From Hydractinia symbiolongicarpus (Eukaryota > Cnidaria > Hydrozoa > Anthoathecata > Hydractiniidae): a DNA stretch of 64,000 bases. Shown here in pieces: positions 25,500-34,916 of the stretch. Within the stretch, counting starts at the first letter, position 1. Every line of letters begins with the position of its first letter. The stretch spans positions 25,047,001 to 25,111,000 of the forward strand of contig NC_079885.1 of the NCBI RefSeq assembly GCF_029227915.1. Direction: 5' to 3'. The position numbers and the translations under genes are program-made. The notes under the pieces were generated by a model. It worked only from the letters and a program-made list of their open reading frames with translations, ran no database searches and was not told where the DNA came from.

Positions 25500-26250
25500 A
25501 TCTGACGACATCCTTCGCAAGGAAGTTATGAGAAAATATATATACTGTTTATACAAAAAATATATACCGTATATGTGTCTGCGCAGTTATTTTGTAGATA
25601 TGATCATGATGCTTGATCTGCGTCCCTTGTGAAGCGTAGTGTTAGTCGGTCTCGTACCTCCGTTGTTTGGAGAAAGAAAGTTTTTAAATCTTTTATAATT
25701 CACAGAAGCGACGGGGGACCACTTGACACTAGCGTCAAAGTTTCTGCTAGAGATATAATAGCTTCTGGTGATTTTCAATTTGTCACTTGAGATTCCAATG
25801 TACCATTTCAGTAATAAAGCTTAATCGCGAAATTTCGCTGTATCTCCATCAGAATCGTGTGCCGGTGTGTTATGGGACCGCGAGATAAATAACTACATGT
25901 GTGTTGTGTTTGTGTTCCTTTATCTCTGTTTATACAACAGTGTATCAATATATATATACTAAAAAGCAAGCGAGGCAAGTCTCGCTTTTCCATACAGCAC
26001 AATAGGTAAATAAAACTTATATTATTTGCCTACGAGGTGCCGAAGAAGTTTTTATTCTAGAAAAGGCAACCAATAAAAAAGGCGAATAGCTACCTTCCGG
26101 TTGTTTACTCTTTCGTTTCTATTGCGTACATATATATTTTTGCTGACGTAAAAAATTGTGCCGACCTCAAAAAAGAGTAATAAAGATGTGATATTCCGAT
26201 CGTAATCACAAAGACCTATTTTTTCTTCTTTGGCACTTCTTCTACGGTGC
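25500..26250. other. No gene recognised; likely 5' flank of the claudin-like gene
   Basis: Sequence upstream of the minus-strand claudin-like gene. Open frames at 25587-25778, 25808-26002 and 26052-26267 have no motif. TA-rich tracts near 25535-25570 could hold a core promoter, but I cannot choose one. Confidence 0.45.
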
Positions 26251-26256
26251 AAATCT

Positions 26257-26692
26257 CCGGAGTGCAATTATTTCTTAATTGCACTCTAGAATCTTAACAG
26301 CACTCTTTAAGGAGCGCCGATAATTTAAATAATATATATGATGTTTTGTATATGTTTACTTGTCGTTTAAAAAAATTACTGTTGCTTTTGGATTCATACC
26401 CATAAATATTTATTTACTCGCGTTTTATGATAAGTCAAAAAAGATGTCGTTACAATGAATCGAACTTATTATAAATCGGGTAATAAAAAATCACAACATT
26501 GAAATTGACATCCTGTGCTACTCTTACAAAAATTATCCATTGTGTGATTAGCTCGTAATCGAACGTTTACTTGTGCAATTGGGAATAATCGAACTCGTAT
26601 TTTTTTTGCTTTTTAAATTTATCCTCGTCCTAACGGACTGGGAAAATTAAAATTAAAAAAAATACCCGTTCGATTATTTCCTAATTGCACTC
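26257..26692. repeat. Nested palindromes built on a GAGTGCAATTA motif
   Basis: At 26257-26285 a hairpin has GAGTGCAATTA arms. At 26573-26690 a longer inverted repeat has arms of about 35 bases (GTGCAATT...AATAATCGAAC) around a central 48-base segment. The same TAATTGCACTC string ends both structures. This may be a MITE ending in GAGTGCAATTA, or the non-coding inverted terminal region of the DIRS-like element that starts just downstream. Confidence 0.6.
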
Positions 26693-26859
26693 GTAAACGC
26701 ATGCACATACAAATAATTGAATTTAATTTCGTATGTATGGCCAATGCCGGTCACGTGGTTTTTTAAGTGTTTAAAGGGCGTACAAGGCATGGAAGCGCTC
26801 ACATGTCAATTAGTTCTTGAGCCGTACACGTAAAACTGTTTGTCCACAATTCACTCAAA

Positions 26860-27580
26860 ATGACTGAGCAACAAGAAGCGTCAATGGACACAAATAACGC
26901 TGAACCCGACATACTACAACATCTAACAAACTACTTTGACCGTAAATTCCAAGAACAGAACGAAAATCTAGAACAGAGGCTTACCACTGCATCGAAAAAC
27001 TTGGAAAAACGTTTTCTGGAGCAGCACAAGATCAGTAAAACCGAATTTAAATTCAGAGGTAATAAAATACAACATCAATTCAATAGCGATTTAATTCAAA
27101 GTCTAGAAATAATAAAACGACTAGTAAAAGATGGTTCGATTACAAGATCTTCCAAAAAGATTGATAATGTCATAGATGATCTCCACAAGCGAAACAAATG
27201 TATCCGTTTCGCAGATAAATCTACGGCTGGATGGGCTGCTGTCGACGAATACTTATCCGATGATCTTGCCAGCGATTCAGAGGATGACAAAAAGATGAAG
27301 GCTGCAGAAAACCGGGCTCTGAACAAGAAAAAGGCGACCAAGAGAAAGTCAACCTTCGAGCATGTTCCACGTCGGCCCTCATACCAGTCTTCCTCATTCA
27401 CACACCCTTCGCAGCATCAAAATTTTATCCCCTTCGGCTCACAATCTGCACCTCCGGGGAGGCCTATTCGCGAATCAATACCAGCGAAGTTACCAACAGC
27501 CACAACAGCGATCTCTGTGTTTCGGATGCGGAAAACAAGGACATTGGCGAAAGGACTGCCCTGACCTCAAACAACCCTAA
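26860..27580 (+). pseudogene. DIRS gag-like protein with CCHC knuckle (frameshifted)
   Basis: It opens at an ATG with a glutamine/glutamate-rich, coiled-coil-like N-terminus (residues 1-80), then a charged middle. It runs about 200 residues before leaving frame. The adjacent frame carries a zinc knuckle CFGCGKQGHWRKDC (C-x2-C-x4-H-x4-C) near 27520-27565 and stops at 27580. A one-base frameshift near 27450-27470 separates the two parts. Zinc-knuckle gag proteins bind the element RNA and package it. The stop lies about 100 bases before the pol frame. Confidence 0.75.
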
Positions 27581-27677
27581 AGAAAAAGAAAAAGTTAAGT
27601 GTGATACTGTTTCTACTGTATATAATTTTTCTGAATGCAATAGGTCTTATTCGCGCAAAGCTAATCCTCCACATACC

Positions 27678-29581
27678 GTGAAGGGCAATCTCAGGCGGCG
27701 TCTACCTTACTGGGAGAACATAGGCACTAATAAAACCATTTTAGAACTTATAAAATACGGATACAAAATTCCCTTTTTCACCACCCCTAAAAAGGCTTCT
27801 TTCAAAAACAACTGTTCGGCTCTTGACAATGAAGATTTTGCAAATAAGGAATTACACGAGTTACTTAAAACCGGAAGAATAAAAGAGATGGCTACTGAGC
27901 CACACGTGGTTAATCCACTGAGCGTTGTTAGTTCGTCCAAAAATAAGAAGAGACTTATTCTTGACCTGAGACATGTAAACAAACACGTGTACAAACAAAA
28001 AACCACATTTGATGATTGGAAGATTTTCGGAGAATTTGTTGAGGAAAATGGTTTCATGTTTAAATTTGACATAAACAAGGCTATCATCACATAGAAATTG
28101 CTCCAGAGCATCAAAAATAATTAGGATTTTCTTGGGTAACAAATGACGAAAAAAGGTATTTTATTTTTACAGTCCTACCGTTTGGTCTCTCTTCTGCCCC
28201 CTTTATTTTCACAAAAACAATGCGAGTCCTCGTAAATACTGGCGAGAACATGCTATAAAATCTGCATGTTTTATTGATGACGACGCTGGCACAAGCAATA
28301 CCTATGAATCGACTCTGAGGGCGTCAAACTTCGTCCGAGACTCGCTTATGAAATCTGGGTTTGTCGCAAACAACGACAAATCTCTGTGGAGTCCCACTCA
28401 AAACATGACATGGCTCGGCATTAATCTAGATCTGAAGAAAAAACTTTTTTCTACACCTTCCCAGCGATTAATTTCTACTCTTTCGAGTTTACAATTCATT
28501 CTTGATTCCCTACCGTACACGTCAGCACGAAAATTAGCAAAATTTTGCGGGAAAAATCATATCCATGAAAGTTGTTATAGGCAATTTGGCTTAACTGAAA
28601 ATTAGACGAGTTTATTATCTTATTGAATCGCGAATATCACGGGACTCCCGAATAAACATGTCACACGCTTCAGAAGCTGTGAAAGAACTGTTCTTTTGGA
28701 AGAACAATCTGCTAAAACACACTGAGAGACCAATGACACGGGGAAATACTCCCTGGTTAATCGTTTGTTCTGATGCGAGCGATACAGGGCTGGGTGCGCA
28801 CACGTGGTACAAGAATAGAATGCATATTTCTATTAAGAATTTCACACTAACGGAAAGCCTAATGCACTCCACGTGGAGAGAGCTATACGCTATACAATAT
28901 TCGCTACAATCATTAAAAGCAGTTTTATGCAACAAAGCAGTACTTTGGAAGACAGATAATTACGCGAGCCATTGTATAATAAAAAGAGGCAGCTCAAAGG
29001 AAAACTTACAGATATTGGCAGAAAATATTTTTGATATTTGTAAGAAACAAAAAATAGATTTAAATGTCGAATGGGTCCCAAGAAACCAAATTAAATACGC
29101 TGATAAATTAAGTCGTTATACGGACACGGACAATTGGGAAATCACAAAAAGCTTTTTCAAATACCTAAACAGGCTCTGGGGTCCATTCACCGTAGATAGG
29201 TTTGCTAATGACGAAAACAAAAAGGTGGGCAGGTTCAACTCAAAATATTATTGTCCGGAAACTGAATGCGTAAACGCCTTTAATACCTCGTGGGAAAACG
29301 AAAATAATTTACTCGTGCCCCCGATTCAAACGATATCAAAGGTTTTAAAACACATGCAGACCTGTAAAGCTTCGGGCACACTGGTGGCCCCATACTGGCC
29401 TTCGGCAGCGTTTTGGCCATTTTTTACTGATTCAACAGGGGACTTCCAAAAATTTATTAAAAACTTCAGGATCTTTGACAATCCCAATTTATGCGTTACT
29501 CAAGGAGAGTGCAAAAAATCCGCCATAGGTTCAAAGCATTTTAAAAGCAAAATAATAGCTTTCAAACTGCAATTTACATAA
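27678..29581 (+). pseudogene. DIRS RT-RNase H polyprotein (several frame breaks)
   Basis: The first block (27678-28094) holds the RT fingers with RLILDLRHVNKHV and FKFDIN. After a one-base slip near 28070 the reading continues in another frame, with an in-frame TAA near 28120, to VLPFGLSSAPF. After another slip comes the catalytic FIDDDAG near 28270-28290 and TWLGINLDL near 28410. The last block (28658-29581, 307 codons, open) is RNase H: CSDASDTGLGAH, WRELYAI, KTDNYAS and WVPRNQIKYADKLSR. It is followed by the DIRS-specific tail with DRFAN and GTLVAPYWPSAAFWP. RT copies element RNA and RNase H removes it. At least three frameshifts and two or more stops make the RT non-functional, while RNase H remains open. 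Confidence 0.85.
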
Positions 29582-29626
29582 ACCGAATCCACAGGGACAG
29601 CGACGGTGTCGTCACCGGACTAAGAC

Positions 29627-30679
29627 ATGCAGTCACTGGACAAACAAAAACTCTTAAAATCAATAGGCAAATTTTTTTACATTTTAGAACTCTTTGCAAG
29701 TCATTTTACGCAACATTTGGAAAACGAAACTTTGAGGCATTTAGCAGAAGATCTACCATTACATATCTTAAATTCCAGGGCGAATAACACGATAAAAACG
29801 TACTATTATTCTTTTAATTCATGGAATACATGGTGTCAAAAATATTCTGTATCAAAATTACCAGCTCTACCGCTAACAGTTGCGTTGTACATACTTAACC
29901 TAACCCAAATGAACAATTCTTATCCTAAGATCGAAATCGCATTCTACGCTATCCAGTATTTTCACAATTTGACAGGCTACAATAACCCATGCGACCACAC
30001 TTTACCAAAAAATATGCTCGAAGCCGCTAAACGCCTACTACAACATCAAACCCGCAAGAATGACATAATTACGGTTGAACATTAGCACGCATTACATAAA
30101 CAACTTGTTAAAAGCGAAGCTGTTAACCTTTACAAACTTAGAACTTTTAATATCTTTCTCTTGGGATTCTGTGGCTTTCTTAGGTTTTCGGAAATTAGTA
30201 ATCTGAAAAGATGTGACGTCAATTACAAAAATAGCTTTATGAAACTGTTCATAGCGAAAAGCAAAACAGATATCTACAGAGAAGGACACTGGGTTTACAT
30301 CAGCGCTTGCGGAAATGGGATCTGCCCAGTATATAATTTAACTGAGTATATGAAGTATGTACCTGCTGAGCCTGATTCCTATCTTTTTAGAGCGGTCACA
30401 GTTACATCAAACAACAAATTCAGAAGTTTTAAAAAGATGAACCGCTCAATCAGCTACACAACAACAAGAGAAAATGCACTCGATGCACTGGCATCAATCG
30501 GATTGGATAGGACAAGATTCGGACTCCACAGCCTACGTGCTGGAGGAGCAACAGCAGCGGCAAATGCAGACGTCCCAGACCGTCTTTTTAAACGACATGG
30601 CAGATTGCGTTCGGAGACAGCCAAAGATGGTTATGTGGAGGACGACGCAGAGCATTTACTATATGTTACAAGGAATCTA
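29627..30679 (+). pseudogene. DIRS tyrosine recombinase (one TAG; 3' end split by insertion)
   Basis: Two open blocks in one frame (29627-30085 and onward from 30086) are separated only by a TAG at 30083-30085. The N-terminal half resembles the SAM-like core-binding domain. The catalytic half carries all expected residues: arginine in GFLRFSEISNL, the HSLRAGGAT box (H-x2-R), a later HG and the tyrosine in KDGYVEDD. This recombinase joins circular element DNA to the target. The insertion at 30680 replaces the last few codons; joining the flanks across it gives a natural stop three codons on. The fusion peptide now read into the insertion is an artefact. Confidence 0.85.
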
Positions 30680-30860
30680 CAATCATGGCTAAAACCTTTG
30701 GAATTTTCTGTCAAATCTACCATTCACCCTTTCCCCCATGTACAAAGTTGAGATAAGCAGCTGACCTTGTTTCAACATCAACTTTGTAGCTGGGGGGAAG
30801 GGGGGCTAGCTAGATTATGTCAATATTGTGTAGAATTTCATAAGGTTTTGGCCATGATTG
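30680..30860. repeat. Left terminal palindromic module (181 bp)
   Basis: Outer CAATCATGGCTAAAACC and inner GGTTTTGGCCATGATTG form a 19-base inverted pair. Further in, a second inverted pair surrounds the centre (CCCCCATGTACAAAGTTGA against TCAACTTTGTAGCTGGGGG), so the module can fold on itself almost completely. It is about 95 percent identical to 34241-34424 in direct orientation. The module alone resembles a MITE. Confidence 0.85.
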
Positions 30861-30965
30861 TCTGCAGTGCAGAAAAAACAAGAATTGGCCTAAAATATAG
30901 CAATACACATATTTTTTTTGAACACAGGCTCCCACACCAACACAAACTCATCCAGCATGGGCACA

Positions 30966-31025
30966 GCCTCATTCTGGTGCCGTTTTTGATTATTAGCCTC
31001 ATTCTCGTGCTATTTTTTGATTCCC
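30966..31025 (+). repeat. Tandem 30-bp repeat upstream of rep (iteron-like)
   Basis: Two adjacent 30-base units start GCCTCATTCT and share most positions (30966-30995 and 30996-31025); a weaker third start (ATCCTCAGTCT) follows. Tandem repeats next to an initiator gene are the usual binding sites for Rep proteins, so an iteron role is possible. This is inference from position only. Confidence 0.55.
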
Positions 31026-31204
31026 ATCCTCAGTCTGATGAAAAATGTAAACAAACCAAAGTTTAAGGCTGTAGAAGGTATCATGGTGATTCAGCTGTGT
31101 TGGTGCATGTGTTCAAAGCTACTAGGGGGTCTTTCACTGCTCAATTTGTGTCTTTAACACGTTAAAAGGTACTAGGTAACAGATTTTGCTGAAAATATGT
31201 ACAG

Positions 31205-31227
31205 TATATAACCAGAAATATATAAAT
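31205..31227 (+). promoter_or_regulatory. TATA-like boxes before rep
   Basis: TATATAA (31205-31211) and TATATAAAT (31219-31227) lie 64 and 50 bases before the rep ATG at 31269, a plausible spacing for a short leader. Confidence 0.4.
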
Positions 31228-31268
31228 TACATTCTACATACAGCTATAAACAACAAAACAGAAGAAAA

Positions 31269-32555
31269 ATGTCCTTGTCCTCAGACCAACGTAGTGTTTA
31301 CTTGATTACGTATAGCCATGCAGATCCCGCAAAAGTGGATAGCAGAGAGAAATTCGCAGGCATTTGGGTTGATGTGTTTGGCACGGATCTTGTCAAACAG
31401 TGGGTGTGTTCCTGTGAAAAACATAAAAATGATGATGCTGTACACTATCATCTCGCCTTGAAACTGAAAAGGGTGAAGCAATGGAAAATGGTTCGGGAGC
31501 AGGTTATTCGTAATCAAGTTATTGTTTGCAATTTTCAAGAGTTTCACACAAATTATTATGACGCGTATAGTTATGTAACTAAAGAGGACTTAGATTATGT
31601 TACTTCAGAGGGCAATGCTATGCTCGCAAACTTACCTCAAACGAAAAAAGCATCAATAGCAAAAAGAGCAAGAGTAGTAGGTTCTGCATTAGATTTGCGC
31701 GTACGTCCAGCTCAACAAAATAAGAAGCGACAGCGGCTTGACACAGTGACTGTTTACGACATAATATTAGAAAACAATATTCATAACGAACGCGAACTAT
31801 TTGTGTTGGCTCATTCACAAAAGGAATAGGGGAAAACTGACCTGTTAGAGTACGTACTAAAAATTTCAGACAAACGGAGGGCAGAATTAATTAGAACGGC
31901 ATGGCGGATCGAAAATTCAACAAAGGAAAGTGAACGTTTGAAGCAAACAAACATGGAAATACTTGAAAAGGCGACAGAGAATCAGTGTGTTTGCTACGGG
32001 CAGTGGAGTATTCACGCTATAGAAACTCTACATAAAAATAACATAGACATTGAACATTTCAAAACAGCAATAAAAAATGCAATACAACACGGTCGTAAAA
32101 AAAACAACAACGTGATAATCGTAGGTCCATCCAATTGTGGAAAAACATTCCTGTTACAACCAATCACAGAAATATTCAAATGTTTCGTTTCGCCAGCAAC
32201 AGGGACATTTGCCTGGGTGGGAGCAGAAAGCGCGGAATTAATTTTTCTTAACGATTTCAGGTGGACCGAGAAGTTAATGCCATGGTCTGATTTTTTAAAT
32301 TTGCTTGAAGGCCTTCCAGTACATTTGCCGGCACCAAAGACACACTTCGCAGAAGCCATCTTGTGGACCAGAAAAACACCGATATTGGCTACCTCCAGTA
32401 TGCGAATTCGCAAATATGATGGTGGTGTTGTGAATGATATTGAGACAGGTATGATGGATACACGGTGGAGGTATTTTGAATTTGTTAAGCCTATTATGAA
32501 CCCAAAAGAAATCAAACCTTGTCCCTGTTGCTTTGCAAACCTGATTCTCGGTTGA
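31269..32555 (+). pseudogene. Rep initiator: HUH endonuclease plus SF3 helicase (one TAG)
   Basis: A single frame of 428 codons interrupted only by TAG at 31827-31829 (codon 187). The N-terminal endonuclease shows motif 1 (YLITYS, residues 11-16), the metal-binding HYH (residues 59-61) and the catalytic YVTK (tyrosine 102, lysine 105), the one-tyrosine arrangement of CRESS-DNA virus and plasmid Reps. The C-terminal half is a superfamily-3 helicase with Walker A GPSNCGKT (near residue 286), Walker B (ELIFLNDFRW) and motif C (ILATSS). Such proteins nick an origin and unwind it for rolling-circle or rolling-hairpin replication. Length fits the family. The TAG falls in the linker between the domains, so either a recent nonsense change or readthrough is possible. 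Parvovirus-type NS1 is an alternative relative; I cannot decide without a tree. Confidence 0.8.
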
Positions 32556-32568
32556 CATTGTAATGTGA

Positions 32569-32590
32569 ACGGTTCACGCCCGTGAACCGT
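32569..32590. repeat. Perfect hairpin 1 between rep and transposase
   Basis: ACGGTTCACG, a CC loop, then CGTGAACCGT: 10-base perfect arms, 14 bases after the rep stop. A second overlapping palindrome (GTGAACGGTTCAC) can form with the bases to its left. An AATAAA follows near 32602. It could be a replication-origin stem, a cruciform, or a 3' end signal for the convergent transcripts. Confidence 0.8.
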
Positions 32591-32634
32591 CAAAATATAA
32601 TAATAAAAGAAATATTTTTTTTTTTTATATAACG

Positions 32635-32656
32635 ACGGTTCACGCCCGTAAACCGT
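32635..32656. repeat. Hairpin 2, direct repeat of hairpin 1
   Basis: The same stem-loop occurs again 66 bases downstream, with one arm mismatch (CGTAAACCGT). The AT-rich spacer between them contains a long T run (about 32615-32626). Duplication of an identical stem argues for a protein- or DNA-structure-dependent role. Confidence 0.8.
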
Positions 32657-32857
32657 TTCTGTTAAACTTACAAAGCTATTTTATCCTTTATTGGTTTTGT
32701 TATATATGTTATGTTCTTATATAAACATGATATAAAAAGGTATGTACAAAACAGAAGTTGATGCACAAATACAGCATCACCAAAACAACAAGAAAACTCT
32801 AAATGGGCAGTTTCAAAACAAAACAAACATACTTTTGTCTTATCCGAGGGGTGTCTG

Positions 32858-33978
32858 CTAATATTTTGTTCTTATCCCTTTATTTTTGATTATCATATCC
32901 AGACGTTTCGGCATAGATTCAATTGTACGGTTTATCACGTCAGCTGGAAAGTTCACAATGGTACGTTTTACTCTTCTGCAGAACTGTTCGTAGCTTTCCT
33001 TTGTGATGCCAGTGTCTATTGCCTCCTTTTTCAATTGCTTACCGACCAAGTGAAACACATTTTCTATTGGATTCAAGTCTGGGGATCGAGCAGGTATCTT
33101 AAATAATCTACACCCTATATCATCCATTGCAGCACGTGCAAGGGCACTGTTTAGGGATGGATCCCCATCTTGCGAAAATAACATACCTCTTTGGTTTGCC
33201 GATTTTGCGAACATATTTGGAAAATGCTCACGGATGAAGGTTGCGCACATTTCTGCATTTACATTTCCTGTGTAGTGATGGCATTTGATAGTGCCAGCTC
33301 CATAAGAAATTGCGACCATGAATCTTGCTACTTTGCCTCCAACGCCTTCTTTTTTCCTTTCGCAGTGCAATGACCACTTAAACTTTCACCATGTTTTCTC
33401 CATGTCCTTGAACGCAGGGTGCGCGCATGTTGACTGGGATTAGTTTTGTGTACCCACGATGTACCATCCAAATAAAATGCGATTCCCTCCTTCCAAAAAG
33501 TAGACGGTAATCGTTTACATCTTCGAGCAAACTTCAACCGTTCGCTCAAGTCTTTTTTAGACAATTGTCCTTTACGCCGACACTGTGCATATGTGTATCC
33601 CATTTCGTGTAAATACCTTCTAACAGTTCTATTTGATATGTCTTTAGTTGATATACACGCTTCATGCTGGATGTCAGTCGAGCAGAAATTTCCTTCGGTT
33701 TCCCGTAATTTCAATAGTGAAGCAACTATTTTTCTTTTGTCTCTGTCGGTGCCTTTACGAGGACGGCCACCACAATTCTTTTTCGTTGTGTTTATGTTAG
33801 CAGCAGGAATCGCTGCCACAGGTTTTTTCATGTGTCTGTAAATTGTTGTCCGAGAGTACTGTGGGTACAGTGTCTGTAGGTGGGCCAACGTTTCACCCTT
33901 CTCTTGGTGAAGGTACCGCAAAACCAAAGATACCGCCTGTGGCATCGGTTCACGTTGATTTTTTGTTTTTGTTGTCAT
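32858..33978 (-). pseudogene. Tc1/mariner-type DD34E transposase, two overlapping frames
   Basis: The upstream frame (33978-33328) has an N-terminal helix-turn-helix region (residues 10-50), a GRPRK linker typical between paired-like DNA-binding subdomains (residues 71-75), a second HTH and the first catalytic aspartate in FYLDGTSW (residue 171). The downstream frame (33370-32858) supplies the second aspartate in FSQDGDP and the glutamate in SPDLNPIEN, 34 residues later (DD34E). The join is at an A run (33350-33355), where a -1 slip at A-AAA-AAG in the correct register restores the frame. This is either a one-base deletion or programmed frameshifting. Together about 370 residues, close to the usual Tc1 length. 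It would cut at the terminal modules and insert at TA. Confidence 0.88.
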
Positions 33979-34240
33979 TTTTATTTTCAGCTGTAAAAGA
34001 AAGGAAAATAGTATTATACAGTAAAGTTCATATCATTGTTATGTACATGTACATTCGTTTGTTTACCTACAATACACAGAAGCCTAGAAACTAGAGTGTT
34101 ATTCACTTAGAACTATTCCGGTTAAGAAGCACCCCACACTTCCCTGTCTCACACGAAAATAAGTAAAACTTATGTTTCAGGGCAACCCATCTTCTTTATT
34201 AAGGATATTAGTATATGTCAACACAGTAACATTTTGCAGA

Positions 34241-34424
34241 CAATCATGGCCAAAACCTTTGGAATTTTCTGTCAAATCTACCTTTCCCCCTTTCCCCCAT
34301 GTACAAAGTTGAGATAAGCAGCTGGCCTTGTTTCAACATCAACTTTGTAGCTGGGGGGGGGGAGGGGGGCTAGCTAGATTATGTCAATACTGTGAAGAAT
34401 TTCATAAGGTTTTGGCCATGATTG
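34241..34424. repeat. Right terminal palindromic module (184 bp)
   Basis: Same structure and direct orientation as the left module, with about eight substitutions and a longer G run. The flank TGCAGA to its left mirrors TCTGCA to the right of the left module, so the inverted symmetry of the element extends about six bases beyond each module. Confidence 0.85.
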
Positions 34425-34426
34425 TA

Positions 34427-34916
34427 GGCCTTTGAAACACCTACTAACCCTAACTTTTTCGTACATAACTACTACTACTAGTCGAAGTTCTTTGAGTCTT
34501 CCCTGTCGCAAAAATAAGAAAATAAATAAGGTTATTTTCGGTTGAGCGCAGCGAATTAGAAAATAATGCTAACTATGAACAGTTAGGTCAGATATGCTTT
34601 ACATTTGTATATTTACACTCTGATGACTAAGATGAATATTTTATGCTGGCTATGTGCGGCGCTGTTTGCTCCTTTTATGCTAGCTTAGTCTTAAGCTATA
34701 TGCTATCTAAGTCCTATCATTATTATTCCACCAGTAGTTTAATGCTGTCTAACTTTAGGAGTGAGTGAAGGTGTGAGTGAGAATATGAAGGAGTTCAATA
34801 CCCGTAAAAAATTAGTGATATACTGGCTACTATACATACCCTTTCTTCGTTTTCTTGAAAATGACCTTCCATTAGTTGCGATCAGGGAGAGATAGCATAG
34901 ATTACCGCAAGTTCAG
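34427..34916 (+). other. Probable DIRS 3' non-coding end
   Basis: Directly after the insertion the resumed YR frame stops within three codons. The rest shows no coding motif; 'gtgagtga' repeats lie near 34757-34790. The DIRS 3' terminal sequence should be here, but I could not match it to the 5' side. Confidence 0.4.

Larger units (their letters stand above)
26860..30679 (+). mobile_element. DIRS-type tyrosine-recombinase retrotransposon (interrupted)
   Basis: Gag-like, RT-RNase H and tyrosine recombinase genes follow each other on one strand, the order of DIRS-order elements, which integrate through a recombinase and not an integrase. The 3' part of the element is displaced: the YR frame is broken at 30679 by the 3745-bp DNA element and resumes after 34426. 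I did not find the characteristic split or inverted terminal repeats, so outer limits are unknown; the 3' end probably lies between 34427 and 34910. All three genes carry lesions. Confidence 0.85.
30680..34424. mobile_element. Composite DNA element carrying rep and a Tc1-type transposase
   Basis: A 3745-bp insertion flanked by TA at 30678-30679 and 34425-34426, the target duplication of the Tc1/mariner superfamily. Each end is a near-palindromic module (181 bp left, 184 bp right) beginning CAATCATGGCCAAAACCTT and ending in its reverse complement. TA flanks are seen only at the outer edges; the inner edges are followed by TCTGCA and preceded by TGCAGA, so the whole unit moved as one. Inside lie a plus-strand rep gene and a minus-strand DD34E transposase, convergent, with hairpins between. 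The combination of an HUH-helicase initiator and a Tc1-type transposase is not one I know as a described element; novelty is inference. Confidence 0.8.

Noticed and set aside
27707-28114. Minus-strand open frames of 93-135 codons
   Set aside because: They overlap the RT gene antisense and carry no motif; they are shadows.
30680-30751. A natural C-terminal extension of the tyrosine recombinase
   Set aside because: These codons lie inside the left terminal module of the inserted element.
32012-32593. A 193-codon minus-strand frame opposite rep
   Set aside because: Shadow of the helicase domain, which has all motifs on the plus strand.
32566-32656. Bacterial-type intrinsic terminators
   Set aside because: The stems resemble them, but the sequence is eukaryotic and the stem is duplicated exactly; origin or cruciform roles fit better.
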